NCBI GenBank assembly: GCA_022813625.1
Contig: JAKLMB010000008.1
Coordinates: 248,001-312,000 of the forward strand
Direction of reading: 5' to 3'
Origin: Aaosphaeria pasadenensis
Taxonomy: Eukaryota; Ascomycota; Dothideomycetes; Pleosporales
DNA: 64,000 bases
Shown piece by piece: positions 33,028-44,373 of this stretch. Both the position numbers and the translations under genes were made by a program. Each line of letters starts with the position of its first letter. Within the stretch, counting starts at the first letter, position 1. The notes under the pieces were generated by a model. That model ran no database searches. It had not been told where the DNA came from and worked only from the letters and a program-made list of their open reading frames with translations.

Positions 33028-33628
33028 ATTCTATTGACTATGAAAGGTGGTCGTTATCAAACCCTTTCATTCTTCGTGCGATTGAACTTCCTTACTATTG
33101 AACCCATTGTAGTTGTCGGTGTTTGAACGACCTACCGAATGTGGATTTCTAGAGATATCCACTTTTGAGTACTGATCGTATACAATAATGGGGGAAGGAC
33201 TTATATTTCCCCATTTAAACCGGGAACTGGCAATGTGAACGTTGTCCAAATCATAAGAAGCATGAATGATAGCGTGATGAATTTACATACTGGTCATAGT
33301 GAAATTCCAGGATGATCAAAAACACGGCGAGGTTTCAGGGTTCGAGATGTCATTGAACCATAGCTGCATGAAATGTACATCCGGCGCTGCATGCATTTTG
33401 ACCCTGAAGCTGCGCGTCTAAATAATCTACAAGAAAATAAACCCATTTCATCATTGCGGGCAAATGCGCTATTGGATATAGTTTCAATATCCAAATGCGA
33501 TTCAAATCGAATTACATACTACAGCGCTCTACATAACAGGATATCTATTCACCCCAACCATAGTCGACTACTGTCGCCCACTTTGTAGTTAATAAAAGTG
33601 GCCTATATCAAAGTGCATGGCACCTTAT
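33028..33628. other. Intergenic region, convergent 3' ends
   Basis: About 600 bases between the stop codons of the convergent NRPS-like and transporter genes. No exon supported. Confidence 0.5.
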
Positions 33629-35546
33629 TCACTTAGCCTGCATCTCTATTTGATTGTCCTGTTGCATCTTGATCGCATACGCCAACTCTTCGTCTGCCTT
33701 GGCCGCTCTCCTTTTATCTTCCTCACCTAGCTTGACATTTCGAGCGAAATATGCCAGGATCAGAAGAACGCCTGATACACAGACAGAGCCGATAGCCAGA
33801 GTTTGCTGCGTTTGGCGGTAACATTCGTTAATGGCGTCACGTTCAGGGCTGCCGACGGCATATTTCCTCGCAACTACGATGGAGCCAAAGATCTTTCGAG
33901 CTTCCTTACTATCGAAGTAGGCATTCAGTTTGCGCGGGAGGAGAGAGTTCCAAATTGCGCCACTGATTGTCGTTCCGATGTTGGATCCGAAGCCTAGGGA
34001 AGAGAGATACACGGCGGTTGCAACTGCAATATGCTCGCTATCGAGAACAGCTTGGAGAGAGACCTGCAGAGAGACCTGAGCAAGACCGCGTCCCACTCCG
34101 AGAAGCGACTTGGAGGAAATGAAAGCGGCTTCGCTAGCGATGTGCGTGCCGTTGATATTGGTGAGGTAAATAGGTAGTCCAGATGCGAGAATGATCATAC
34201 AAAAGCCCAGGATGATGAATGGCTTGGTATGTTTGACGTACTTCAGGCATATACCGGAGAATAGAGCGCCGATATTATACGCAACACGCTGTGCGTTGTC
34301 CACGCGCGTGGCAGCACCAGGCGAGTAATGGTCCGCAACTTGCAGAAAGCTGGAAAGAAAAGGTCGGTAGATGCTATCGGATGCGGCGATGAAGATAACG
34401 GACACACACGCAACAATAACGTTGCGTTCCCTAATGGTGCGGTAAGGCACGATAGGGTTTGACGCAAACTTTCCATCCCAAACTAGGAACGCGATGAATG
34501 TCAAGACACCGATGATGAGGAGTATAATAGACGACGGCTTTTCCCATCTGTCAGTGTTCTTTCGTCCTGCAATTGACATGGGAAGAAGTGTCATAGCCAG
34601 ACCCCCGATGAGCAAAAGAGCACCGAGGAGATCGAGATGGACGGCTATGTGTTTGGCCTTGCCGAGTATGCCTGAAGGTGCGCCTTGCATCAATGATACC
34701 TGTTCGTGGATTAAGCCCATTCGCTTGGCCCGACGGCTCATCCACATGATGATGGCGATGGTGGGAATTGCAGTGACGGGCAGGACGATAGCCCACATCC
34801 CGTAGCCCCACCTCCAGGTCGAAGTTGTCAGGATATGTTCGCCCAGGTAAGTTCCTGCGTACAGTGTGGGAATAGCGGAAAGTGATTCTGGTAGGGTGAA
34901 GAGAATTCCTCTGTTCACGAGGCTAGTAACATCGGCAACGAAGATTTGCTGGGAAATATTCCACCATGAATCACCAAAGGAGTCAAAGATGCCACCTGCC
35001 TAAAAAAACTGTTAGTCTTGACATCCTTTGCTCAGAGGCTCCAATCGTACCAAGAAAGTTCCCACGTTCCCGCAGGCAGCGTACATGACATTGCCGAGGG
35101 CCATGGAAAGCGCGCCTCCTGCAAAACCTTGAGGGCGACCAAAATGCTACGTAATTTAGCGATGGCATGTTGATAGGTGCATGACAACATACATCGGCCA
35201 ATTTTGCAAGAAGTGGGTATCCCACAATTCTAACAAGACCATTGATGATAGAGCCAGTAGCGAGGAGGGAGTGTCCGTCGAAATGGCTTGTTGCGTAGGG
35301 TTCATAGACATTCTGTGTGTAGACCGTGAAATTCATGAAGAAGTTCATGACGAGAAGGCTACAGAATGCTTAGTCACAATATCCAAGAACATGTTCAGTT
35401 TGCGGAGCAACATACCATCCAATCGCACAGCCCAGTGCTCGAGGTGTCCATAGCTTCCGGAGAGCTTCTGAAGCCTTTCTTGGTGCAGGACCTTCTTCAA
35501 GTGTAGATGGCGAAGGACCATTGTTAGCTTGCTGTTCAGTCGCCAT
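33629..35546 (-). CDS. MFS transporter of the siderophore-iron (SIT) family, 587 aa
   Basis: Four exons: 35546-35416, 35358-35193, 35146-35051, 34999-33629, with introns of 57, 46 and 51 nt. A polar N-terminus of about 30 residues precedes about 14 hydrophobic helices. SIT-type features are FTVYTQNVYEPYATSHFDGH in the first helical hairpin, LVRIVGYPLLAKLADHFGRP (the MFS A-motif region), GNVMYAACGNVGTFLAGGIF, WWNISQQIFVADVTSLVNRG, RWGYGMWAIVLP and a C-terminal WNSLLPRKL loop. Family members import ferri-siderophores by proton symport at the plasma membrane or vesicles. The sequence alone does not give the siderophore. An exact SRE-type GATA site lies about 310 bp upstream. Its neighbour is an NRPS-like reductase, not a siderophore synthetase. 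Confidence 0.88.
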
Positions 35547-37451
35547 ACTGCGCACGCGTGCTTGATGTCAAATAATGAGTTACAAAGGAACCATAGAGAA
35601 CTGTTTTGACGAGGAGAATCATTTCTTATAATGAAAACCCTGCCTTGACGGACGCGGCGCTGAACCCCAATCCAGTCTGCCACGCTTCGCGGATATCAGA
35701 TCATCATTTCTATCTACAGTATAACCCGTCTCCGGACGATAGTCAGTAGCTCACCATAACCCCACGGCCTATTCCACGTCTGGGTTAAACGTTGTCTTCA
35801 GGGACCATGATAATTGGGGTTTCGGTGTAATATCCCTGCATTTTCGACCATTAAAATGTTATCTGATCCTTCTTTTACGAACATAAAGTGGGTCATGTCG
35901 CAAGTTCTCTGTCGCCCAGTCTGTGCCGTTTCTCGGCATGCATTAATAAAAGAAAAGTCTTCCGGATCTTGAATAAAGGAAGTGCTTATTTTTACTATTT
36001 CTCCCGTCGTCAATTACATACAGAGAAGAGTTGAAAAATTGGATGCGTTGCCAAGACCATGCGTCCGATTTCGCAAACGGAAGCTGGGAACGCTCCAGCT
36101 ATGAGCAGATAGTACTAAGTGGTCATGACAGACAACAACCGAGAGTCCGCAACAACGTTGAGAACAGAACAGTAGTGCTCACATTTGCAGTAGATCCGGA
36201 TCAAACGGGTCTAAGCTTAATCAGATTTTCACTCTTGCAGATGGCATTACTCGCTTAGTGACTGTGTGGATAGATGCTCGGCTGTGTTGATGCTCCTACC
36301 ATTAAATTGTAGGCTGATTAATGCGATCTGAGCTGCAGGGTCATAACGAAGATCGGGAATTGCATGCATGGCATATCAGCAGTATCATTTAGGTCATTAG
36401 TCTCTTGCGTAATTTCACATTACTGTTGTTTCTGAACGGATTCGATCCGGATCTCATTCTTGCCCTAGGACGAAGCGAAGTGGAAGTAGGTGACTCGGCC
36501 GATCATCACATAATTGATATGTTTCTAACCTGAATCATATAGTTGTTTTGAGACCGATTTCTTGAAACGGATGGCGCTTGAGTTATTTGCGCTGCTCCAC
36601 ACTTTCGTATAATACTTTAAAGGCGTATGACCTCTGTATTTGCAGTAGAAATTGATGTGAGAAAAAAAGAACCGCGTTCTTTTACTCATCAACGTTGAAC
36701 CACGAGGCACCCTGCATATGATTATTCTGTGGTTCCTGAACGATCTGACATTTTGGTGCACACGTGATGCTAAGACTGTATATAACCGTAGTACAAATAC
36801 TACGATCAAAACAATGGCCTTGTAATCAAACGACCAGTTTGTGTTAGTACGTAAACTCAGCCGCTACCACGTGAATAGCAGGCTCGGGTAGCCCTAGGCT
36901 TGAATTATGTATGATGATGCTGGCGAAACCTTCTATCAGCTCACTCGTTCGCGTCGGTGTTTTCGAATCGATGTAGGTAGAATCCTTTTTTGGGGATTGC
37001 TGAGTTGATTGAACTGTCTTAGCTACCTACCTTGTACAAGGGGGTTCAAGTCTTCATTCACCTGGCTCATGCGCGTAGCCTTCCTTGCATGGCACGCACG
37101 TTGCTTAGCGTTGAGCCCTGCAAGGTGCGTAGCTTGACGTCTACTTGCAGATCAATCAGTCAACTTTATGTCATTAGAAATCACTGCGGCAAATGTCTTT
37201 GATTGTGATTCCCATTGCAATTATATACGGGTTCGGCCTATGTTCTGAAAACAAAAACATCTAAAAGAGCGTTTACTCAACATGCGAGCTCAAAGGGGGC
37301 TTGCCCCCAAAATTGAGAACCACGTCATGCATGCAAAAATATCAATAAGGCAAACAATAGGCTGAAAGACGGAGAAAGAAACCTGCGGGGAAATCTTCTT
37401 GGTGTTCAAAAGCCGCGCGAACGCAGAGGAGAAATCGCCAAATTGCATCTT
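35547..37451. other. Upstream region of the transporter; otherwise empty
   Basis: About 1.9 kb. Holds the candidate iron-response GATA site and, further right, the 3' region of the Myb/BTB-like gene. No exon, RNA gene or transposon recognised. Confidence 0.45.
35859..35867 (-). promoter_or_regulatory. Candidate SRE/SreA-type GATA site (ATCAGATAA)
   Basis: Reads ATCAGATAA in the direction of the transporter gene, an exact match to the ATCWGATAA consensus known for iron-responsive GATA repressors of filamentous ascomycetes. It lies about 313 bp before the transporter start codon. A near match (ATCAGATCA) is close to 35697. Confidence 0.55.
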
Positions 37452-39380
37452 TCAATCTTCGTCGTCTTCGTCGTCTTCATCCTCATCATCGCTATCTTCT
37501 TCATTACTGTCGTTGTTTTCGTAGCTCTCATGGTCGTTGTTATTGTCGCCAAGATCGTTCTCATCGCCGTTGTCGTCGATTGAGTAAGGCAAGGGTTGAC
37601 AATGAAAGCCTGAATAGTACTGACGTTCAAATTCGGCAGCTAAGATGGCAATTCTCTGTCGATTGGACGAAGCCTCACCGTCTGTGCTACCGTCGGTCTC
37701 TGCGCCATCGTGTTTTGATCTTTGGTCTTCGAGGAATAAGCATCGAGCAGCAATGGCTTCAAAATGTGGCGTGTCATTGAGTGAGGACTTCAGCGGCGAT
37801 TTAAGACCACAGTGATAGCGCTCAACAAATTCCGACCTCTTGTAGGTCCATGGATTGCGACAGGCTTCTCTGGCAACCCGCCTCTTCATCATACGCCGTA
37901 ATGTCGAGTGTACGCTTTCCGAAGCATTGGCAACCAGATCTGACAATCCCTGGCCATGCAACGCATCGATCCAAAACTTTCGAGCTGGATCGGATTCCTC
38001 TGTGCCCATGAATAGGCGCTCTATTGACCCAAGGAGAATATCCACCTCCTTCTCATTTTCAAGTGACCGACACCAGTGGTCAATGATCGTGTTCCTGACA
38101 TGGCAATCCTGGAGTTGGGCTGCGAGGATGTAAAGATCGACAGTTTTTCTCATGGACCACTGAATCTTAGACACCTTGGGCTGTTTGTGCCCGAGAAGCT
38201 GGAAGTCGCAGGTTGGCAGAGTCCTTTGCACTTCTGGGGATATCATTGTTATATATCTCGCCAGTGTCTGCTGCTTTGTGGCCATGAAGGATAGTTCTAC
38301 CGAGATGAATTCCTTCAGATAATCGGCGTAGACCTGGGAGCTTGCCGAGAGGTCCCGAAGGGGTATGGCACAGCTTCCATTCATCATACCATCTTCCGTT
38401 TCCACTATGAGGTGTGCCCAGTAAGGGCGTTCTTCGTCCGAGATCTCAATACCATGGCCTGGTTTGGAGGGTGGTTTCTTTTCTCCGGCATCCGAGCTGT
38501 TCTCCTTGAACTCGGCGAATTTTGCATCGTCTAAGGGCCATGTAGTATAGCGCTGGTTATCCACTTCTGTCGAATCTGTCCCCTTTGTAGCATCATCCGC
38601 TACTTTCGTCTTCTCGTTGGGACCATCGTTGCGTGTTTGAGTCTTTGTCGGATTCCCATCAAGTTCTTTTTCTTGAACGTCTTGATTGAACGCTACTGCG
38701 GAGTCTTTTCTCGGGATTCTCTTAGGCTTTGCCTCTTTCGGAGCATATACAATATTTGCTGGATAGTTGGGATTCTTTTCACGATATTTTGAAATGCAAG
38801 TTCGATATCGTTTCTCAACCGCTGCCGGACCAACGTTCCTGCCGAACTTTTCGTTGTACAGCTTTGCTACCTCTCCATACGTCAATCTTCTGGTAGTCGT
38901 GGAATGAGTACCGAAGGGATCTGGGAGGTTGTTGTCCCGCGCATGTATCACGAATTCGATCTCGTCGGAAGCCAGTGACTGTTGAGCTAGTTTGGTAGTT
39001 CTTTCGGGTGTCACAGCGAGAGATGTCATTCTTGAGACGGTCACTACTATATGTTTATTGTTTTATTCAATCATAATGCGGGTTGTTTGTGGCCTACCTG
39101 TTTCGGTTGGTTCACTCGATGGTTGCCGAGATGAGGGAGATGTTCCTGTGGTAGTACTTCCCCGGCGAAAGGTTTCCTCATAGGGCCGAGATCTCTTCGA
39201 TGATCTCGCGGGCTCATGGGTATCATCGTCGTCTGACGAACTGGCTTTTCTTTTCCATGATTTCGGTTCCGCATGACTGGAATATCGTTGATGCTTAGGG
39301 CGCTTGCTCGATGGTTCGCGATCATCATCGCTACAACCCTCCCCCGACAGAGCAGAAGCTTTTCTCTTGTTCGGTTTCAT
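37452..39380 (-). CDS. Nuclear protein with Myb-like and BTB-like regions and acidic tail, 625 aa
   Basis: Exons 39380-39098 and 39046-37452 with a 51-nt intron. Exon 1 is polar and basic, with repeated KRP/KRK/SSKRSRP nuclear-localisation-like runs. Residues near 145-180 (RRLTYGEVAKLYNEKFGR, then VEKRYRTCISKYRE) look like a Myb/SANT-type helix-turn-helix as found in many fungal proteins. After a linker, residues about 300-485 resemble a divergent BTB fold with its helical C-terminal part: ISVELSFMATK, VDLYILAAQLQDCHVRNTII, SIERLFMGTEESDPARKFWI. The last 40 residues are mostly Asp/Glu. By family such proteins bind DNA or act as adaptors in the nucleus; no target is inferable. The BTB assignment is inference from pattern, without a search. 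Confidence 0.78.
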
Positions 39381-41888
39381 GATGAACAAAAAGGTTAAGT
39401 TGGATATTCCGTACCGACTGCTAGTCGATAAATGTCGGTTGAGCTTTTCGATGTTTGTGAGGCCGTCTCAGAATGGGGGGGAAAGGCAGGTTTGTCTAAC
39501 AAGGAAAGGCGGGACTATATAGCAGTGTACCAGACGAGAATCAGTCGACAACCGTGCACGTATATTCACCGCAGCTTTGCGATGATACTAGCGAGGAGCG
39601 GTGCCAGAGTGAATGCCAGAACACCGCCTATAGCATTCACTCTGTGTTGCCTAAGGCCGGGGTTTGTTTCGAAGCCAAGATTCACTCTTTATCGGGGGAG
39701 TGGAGAAACGTAAGCCAGTATGCGCGAGATGCTACCAAAACTTAAATATGCAGGATCAAATATTCAGCCTTTCTCATTGAGTAGTAGACTGTTTGGAGGT
39801 TGTTCACTCGGTATTGCGCTACTTTGTGTGTGGTTAATAGAAGAAAATGCGCCCATCGTTATAAATGTATAATACATCGTGTACTTTGCTCCTCCATTAG
39901 AAACCGATATTGCGTCACGTAGTCTGGCACTGCTGAATTAAACTACTGGCCTTATCATCTATAGGAACTTAAGTTTGGTTGATTCGGCCCACTGCCTTGT
40001 TATAACTCCTACCAGCACTAGATAATAGTGGAGGCCAATGTGAAGTGCAAACGTATCACTCTCTTCATCCAACACCAACCTCCCTCATTATTGGTTCTCA
40101 TTGCCAACGCAGTACCCACCAAGTGCATCTGTACTTCAAAACTGAATGGCTTCACTATTAGTTGTAATGATCCTTGTTCATAGGAAATACAGTGTTTGTT
40201 TTTTAGGCATTTGCGTCGTCATCTATGAAATTTGCAGTGAACTAAAGAAGAGCCAAAAGAACACTTCACAGTGAGGCCCGAACTACTGTTACGTCACCTG
40301 AGCCTGAAAACATAATACCTTCTGCCCTGACCACCTGACACATCACGAAGACCGCAACACCGCGACAGAGCACGCTGTCGCTAACCTCTCTTTCCATCGA
40401 CAAAAGACGCTGTAGAAGCGGGCTCGACCAATTCATTCGCAGCAATCCTGAGTCAGGGATGCACTATGTTCTGTAGATTTGACACTCTATGGATTACTGG
40501 AGATCAATGGGGAAGGTAAAGCAATCTATTTGGCTCGTTTGCCACGAAAACTGAAGGCCCTACATTTCATTGTAAAGAGTGGCTAGAAGTTTCGATGTGA
40601 GGTTCGAAAAGAGGAACAACATTGACACTTGGCATAAACGATTCTCCAACACCGATAAACGAGTCCTTAAGGCCCCGAATGGCTGATAAACAAGCCTTAG
40701 TGGTCGACATATGTCGAGGGCATACTACAGAATCAAGTGCGATGGAGATTAATTCACCTTCTATGTCATAGAAGAAGGACTAGTAAGCGATATGATTACA
40801 GTGATCGATCCACTAGAAGTAAAATCGGTTGTATCGCAAAAGATCAACAGGCGTGTAGTGGATGTGAGCTAATTGATGGCGGCCAACGCGATAGAGACGA
40901 CAGCAGATGATTTTATCACCCTTCATGACAGTGGGAAGAAACCTGCGTGGTAAGTACGTTCCACCATCGCCGAAATAGTCATTGTGGGTGTTATACAGTA
41001 TTAGGCATGTTCTCTAATCCATTGGTTCTCTCAGAGCGCGGATACTCTTATCGTCTTCTTCGGCTACAGGACTCCAAGCCACAGAAGGTACAATGAAGGA
41101 GACGACTAGCACACAGACCAGGAACAAACGATCGAAGGTCACGAAGAATCAGGTGGTTCTTGTGGTATTTTGGGTTTCAGTTACAATTTGGAATCGCATT
41201 TTAGCTCTGTTGGTTAACACGGAATTGATCAGCAACGGGTCCCTACGTTGATAGGCTTGATCAACCCACGCGAAAACACGCCGTTGGTTCTTTCCTAAAC
41301 ATGGCGAGAAAATGCATTCAATTGGGGACGGAAGAGGGCTCTTCAACGGTATCTAAGCTCTCCTCGAGAGCAAAAAAATGCGTAACCTTTGTAACATTTC
41401 GGAGAAGCTCAAACTGCGGTAGTTTGCTTGAATAGCAAAAGCACCTTCGCTGAGAAGCTCGCCACTTGTGTCACACAACCAGTCACCGCTATCCAGTGAG
41501 CCACGACAACTGGTGCCATGAGATAGATCAACAATCCCCATACGAAGGTTTTGTATTTGTGTTTAGCATTGCCTGTTCCAGAAACTACCAGCCCAAAACT
41601 TGATTGGTCGCATGTCCATGTCTCGCGCGAACTGACCCGACAGAAGCTTGCTCTATTAATTAGGAAGGACATGGCAACGCACTGATCTCGGTAACGATTG
41701 TACAGGGCCAATATACTTCATCTACGTCGCACTCTTGGAGATAACGGCAGTTGCTAAACCCCCAACAACAACCCCACACCCGGTTGAATCGGGACCGAAG
41801 CTGAATTATGATGTCGCTATACAAATAGAGGCGACTTGAACAATCTTCTCGCAGAAAGGTGAGGAACTGCTGGTTTTGTACACAAGTC
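39381..41888. other. Long intergenic region with one orphan exon-like stretch
   Basis: About 2.5 kb. Apart from the exon-like segment at 40876-40949, listed separately, I see no coding exon, RNA gene, terminal repeat or transposase trace. Confidence 0.45.
40876..40949 (+). pseudogene. Orphan first-exon-like fragment (25 codons)
   Basis: ATG in a good context followed by 24 codons with coding character (MAANAIETTADDFITLHDSG...) and a strong donor gtaagtacg. None of the nearby acceptors leads to a sustained frame; the best one (after ggctacag near 41069) gives only a dozen more codons. It may be the remnant of a deleted gene or a very short gene. Low confidence. Confidence 0.25.
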
Positions 41889-43225
41889 ATGATGCATTCC
41901 GTCGTGCTTAATACGCTCCTCTTTGCGGCTACTGCAACAGCCCAGCGAGCGGCGATGCTTCGGTTTGGCTGCTCGCAGCTCACCGTGGAGCGTCTTGATC
42001 CGCTCGTGAATCCGGCACAAGTTGGTACTCCCCACGTGCATCAAATCATCGGAGGCAACTCTTTTCGACCAGACATGAAGCCGGTGGAGTACGATCTCGT
42101 CGAGAACTCGAACTGCACAAGTTGCACTTTCAGCGAGGATTTCAGTACGTAGGGCCCCCATCTATTGGTAGAAAAAACGTGCCTGATAGCAGGTTAGGCA
42201 ACTACTGGACTGCTGCGATGTACTTCCGTGCGAGAAACGGAACATTCAAACGTGTCCAACAATTTGAGAATGGAGGATTGAGGCAGAATGGCGGCATGAC
42301 TGTGTATTACATAGCTCCTTATGACGGTGTCAGCAAAGTTACAGCTTTCAAGCCAGTAAGTCGGTTCCTTTTGAACTCGTGTCAAACAGCTCTTTTCACT
42401 TTCCGTTGGTATCTTGAACACAACACTTCTGACATCAAACATAGGGTTTCCGCATGCTAGCAGGAAATCCGACGCTGCGAAACACGACTGGAGAGTCCCG
42501 CGGTATCTGTCATCGATGCTTTGAAGGCGAGAATTTCGAACCCTTCGGTGGCGCACCATGCACTGGCAACGATACGACTCACCTACCCGATCACTTCTGT
42601 CCTGGCGGCATCAGAACCCAAGTGACGTTCCCGACCTGCTGGGACGGAGTGAACCTGGACTCACCAGACCATCAAAGCCATGTAGCATACGCGACCATTC
42701 CGTTCGAGCCCTACGCCGATCCCGTAGCAGTACGACCAATCACACCAGAATCGCAGCGAGGCAAATGCCCAGAAACTCATCCAGTACATCTTCCGCAGCT
42801 CATGTTCGAAGTTATGTTCGACTCGCGGCCATGGAACAATAAGGACCTCTGGCCGGAAGATGGGAGCCAGCCGTTTGTGTTCTCCATGGGCGACGCAACT
42901 GGCCACGGCAATCATGGTGATTACATGTGAGCATTCGTTCAGCAGCGGTGTGTTATTGATAATCATTGACGATGACTAGGTTCGGCTGGAAGGGTGATTC
43001 TTTGCAGCGCGCTATGAATGCCCGATGCAACAATGACAAATGCTCAGAGCTACTTGACCAGACTCCTGAGGAGGCAATGAAATGTACTGTTCCGACGACA
43101 GTGAAGGAAGATGTTGGTGACGATACATGTGAGTGAATCTTGTCTATTATCCAAATTTGTGAAGGAAGGTGTCTAATCGCAACATAGGGCTCGATATGAT
43201 TCCTGGATCGGTCCTTCCTAATTAG
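41889..43225 (+). CDS. Secreted DUF1996 protein, 360 aa
   Basis: Five exons: 41889-42144, 42198-42355, 42445-42926, 42980-43128, 43188-43225; all joins keep frame. The signal peptide is MMHSVVLNTLLFAATATAQ. The DUF1996 hallmarks follow: RLDPLVNPAQVGTPHVHQII with GGNSF, NCTSCTFSEDFSNYWTAAMY, GGMTVYYI, GFRMLAGNP, FPTCWDGVNLDSPDHQSHVA, LPQLMFEVMFDSRPW and GDATGHGNHGDYMFGW. Many His, Asp and Cys residues are conserved across this fungal family, which is secreted and sometimes fused to WSC domains. The molecular function is not established. The C-terminus ends shortly after the domain with no GPI signal, so the protein is probably free. The last exon encodes only 12 residues. Confidence 0.92.
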
Positions 43226-44017
43226 TTGTCCTGGTTGCGATACATGGAATCATAATGTGTTGGATTTTGGAGTACGTATCTGACGGCCTCGCGATAGCCA
43301 ATGAAACCCCAGCTTTGACGAATTTCGAATGCATCGCCTTTCTGATTCGAACTACTAGAGGACGATAGTCTTAAGTCTCTACATTTCTGGTGGGTGCATG
43401 TGGTATATGTACAAGTTACGAGGTAGGTTTGGAGTCATGCGGTACTCCGCCTGCGATTGGGAACAGTCGCGTGATATCCACATTCGTTCAATCAATCCCC
43501 ATTCAAGCAAGACCTTGTATTGGCAACACAACACACCCCGCCTCAGCTGTGACGTTCTTTTGTTCCCGCTGCCTTGCGAGCCACCGCATGGTTCTAATGC
43601 AGAGACAGTACGAGCATCGGCAGCCCCGCGAAAAGGTTTCGAGCTGGATGTTCCTCGGTTCCAAGACTAGCTTTGTTGCTCCCACCAGCCACAGCGCATC
43701 TGTTGATTTTGAAGCTGCATCTGGTTCGCTTGTGGTGGAGGGTCGGCTGTGCATCATCCGCTTCGTCCTCACAATTTTCCCTCCATGTGGCTTGCGCAAA
43801 CAGCGCAAGACTAACGCCTCCGCAGCCTTGCACTGCTGAAGCAGTGGATCGAATAATTCCAGAATGGATTCCTCAAAATTGCATGTGTCGATAGGTATAA
43901 ATATGATAGTTTTCGTTGCACATTGGGAACATCATCAAGCAATATCAACTACCTCTCCTAGAACATAAAATCAAGTTCTCAATCCTTGTCCGAATCAAAT
44001 CCTTTCGCCACCTCAAG
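43226..44017. other. Intergenic region
   Basis: About 790 bases. Several overlapping open frames exist on both strands but none has family features or a supported start. The right end carries the TATA box of the next gene. Confidence 0.45.
43896..43903 (+). promoter_or_regulatory. TATA box (TATAAATA)
   Basis: About 120 bp upstream of the ATG at 44018, the usual spacing for a TATA-driven fungal gene. Confidence 0.55.
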
Positions 44018-44373
44018 ATGTCTCCTGAGATCAAATTCAAACCTGGCTGGGCCAACCACCCACAAAAAGCCAAACTTACTCAGGAAGTCCAAGAATGGGT
44101 CGCTAAGACCGATCCGATCCCAGGTCTCCAACCAGGGAAGAAGCCGGCATGGATCGAGCTGGGGTAAGCGTCGACGCCACACCCGCATCGTCTCTTCACA
44201 ACTCAAGAAGGATCTCTGACATTCTGTACAGTGCGCATCGCCTTGATGATGTTCAAAAATGTTATGGCTGGTACGAAGGTGTGGAGAATGCTGATTATCA
44301 GCTCAAAGGTGCCCCGGCCTTTGGCGGTGGACTCAGCATTCCTCTCTCGTTCATTCCTCAAAAGCCCTACTAA
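44018..44373 (+). CDS. Small orphan protein, 95 aa
   Basis: Exons 44018-44163 and 44232-44373 with a 68-nt phase-2 intron. Sequence begins MSPEIKFKPGWANHPQKAKL and continues with a short helix (TQEVQEWVAKTDPIPG), KKPAWIELG, then HRLDDVQKCYGWYEGVENAD, a glycine-rich turn (FGGGLSIPLSF) and a proline-containing end. There is no signal peptide or membrane helix; one cysteine. A TATA box lies 115-122 bp upstream. The even amino-acid composition and clean splice sites argue for a real, folded small protein, but I cannot name its family. Confidence 0.65.

Noticed and set aside
39381..41888. Transposon remnant in the long gene-free stretch
   Set aside because: No terminal repeats, target-site duplication or transposase/reverse-transcriptase motif could be seen; a library search would be needed to exclude a decayed element.
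43390..43839. Overlapping 100-150-codon frames on both strands
   Set aside because: Equal-length frames on both strands, no start context, no homologous feature and no splice continuation.
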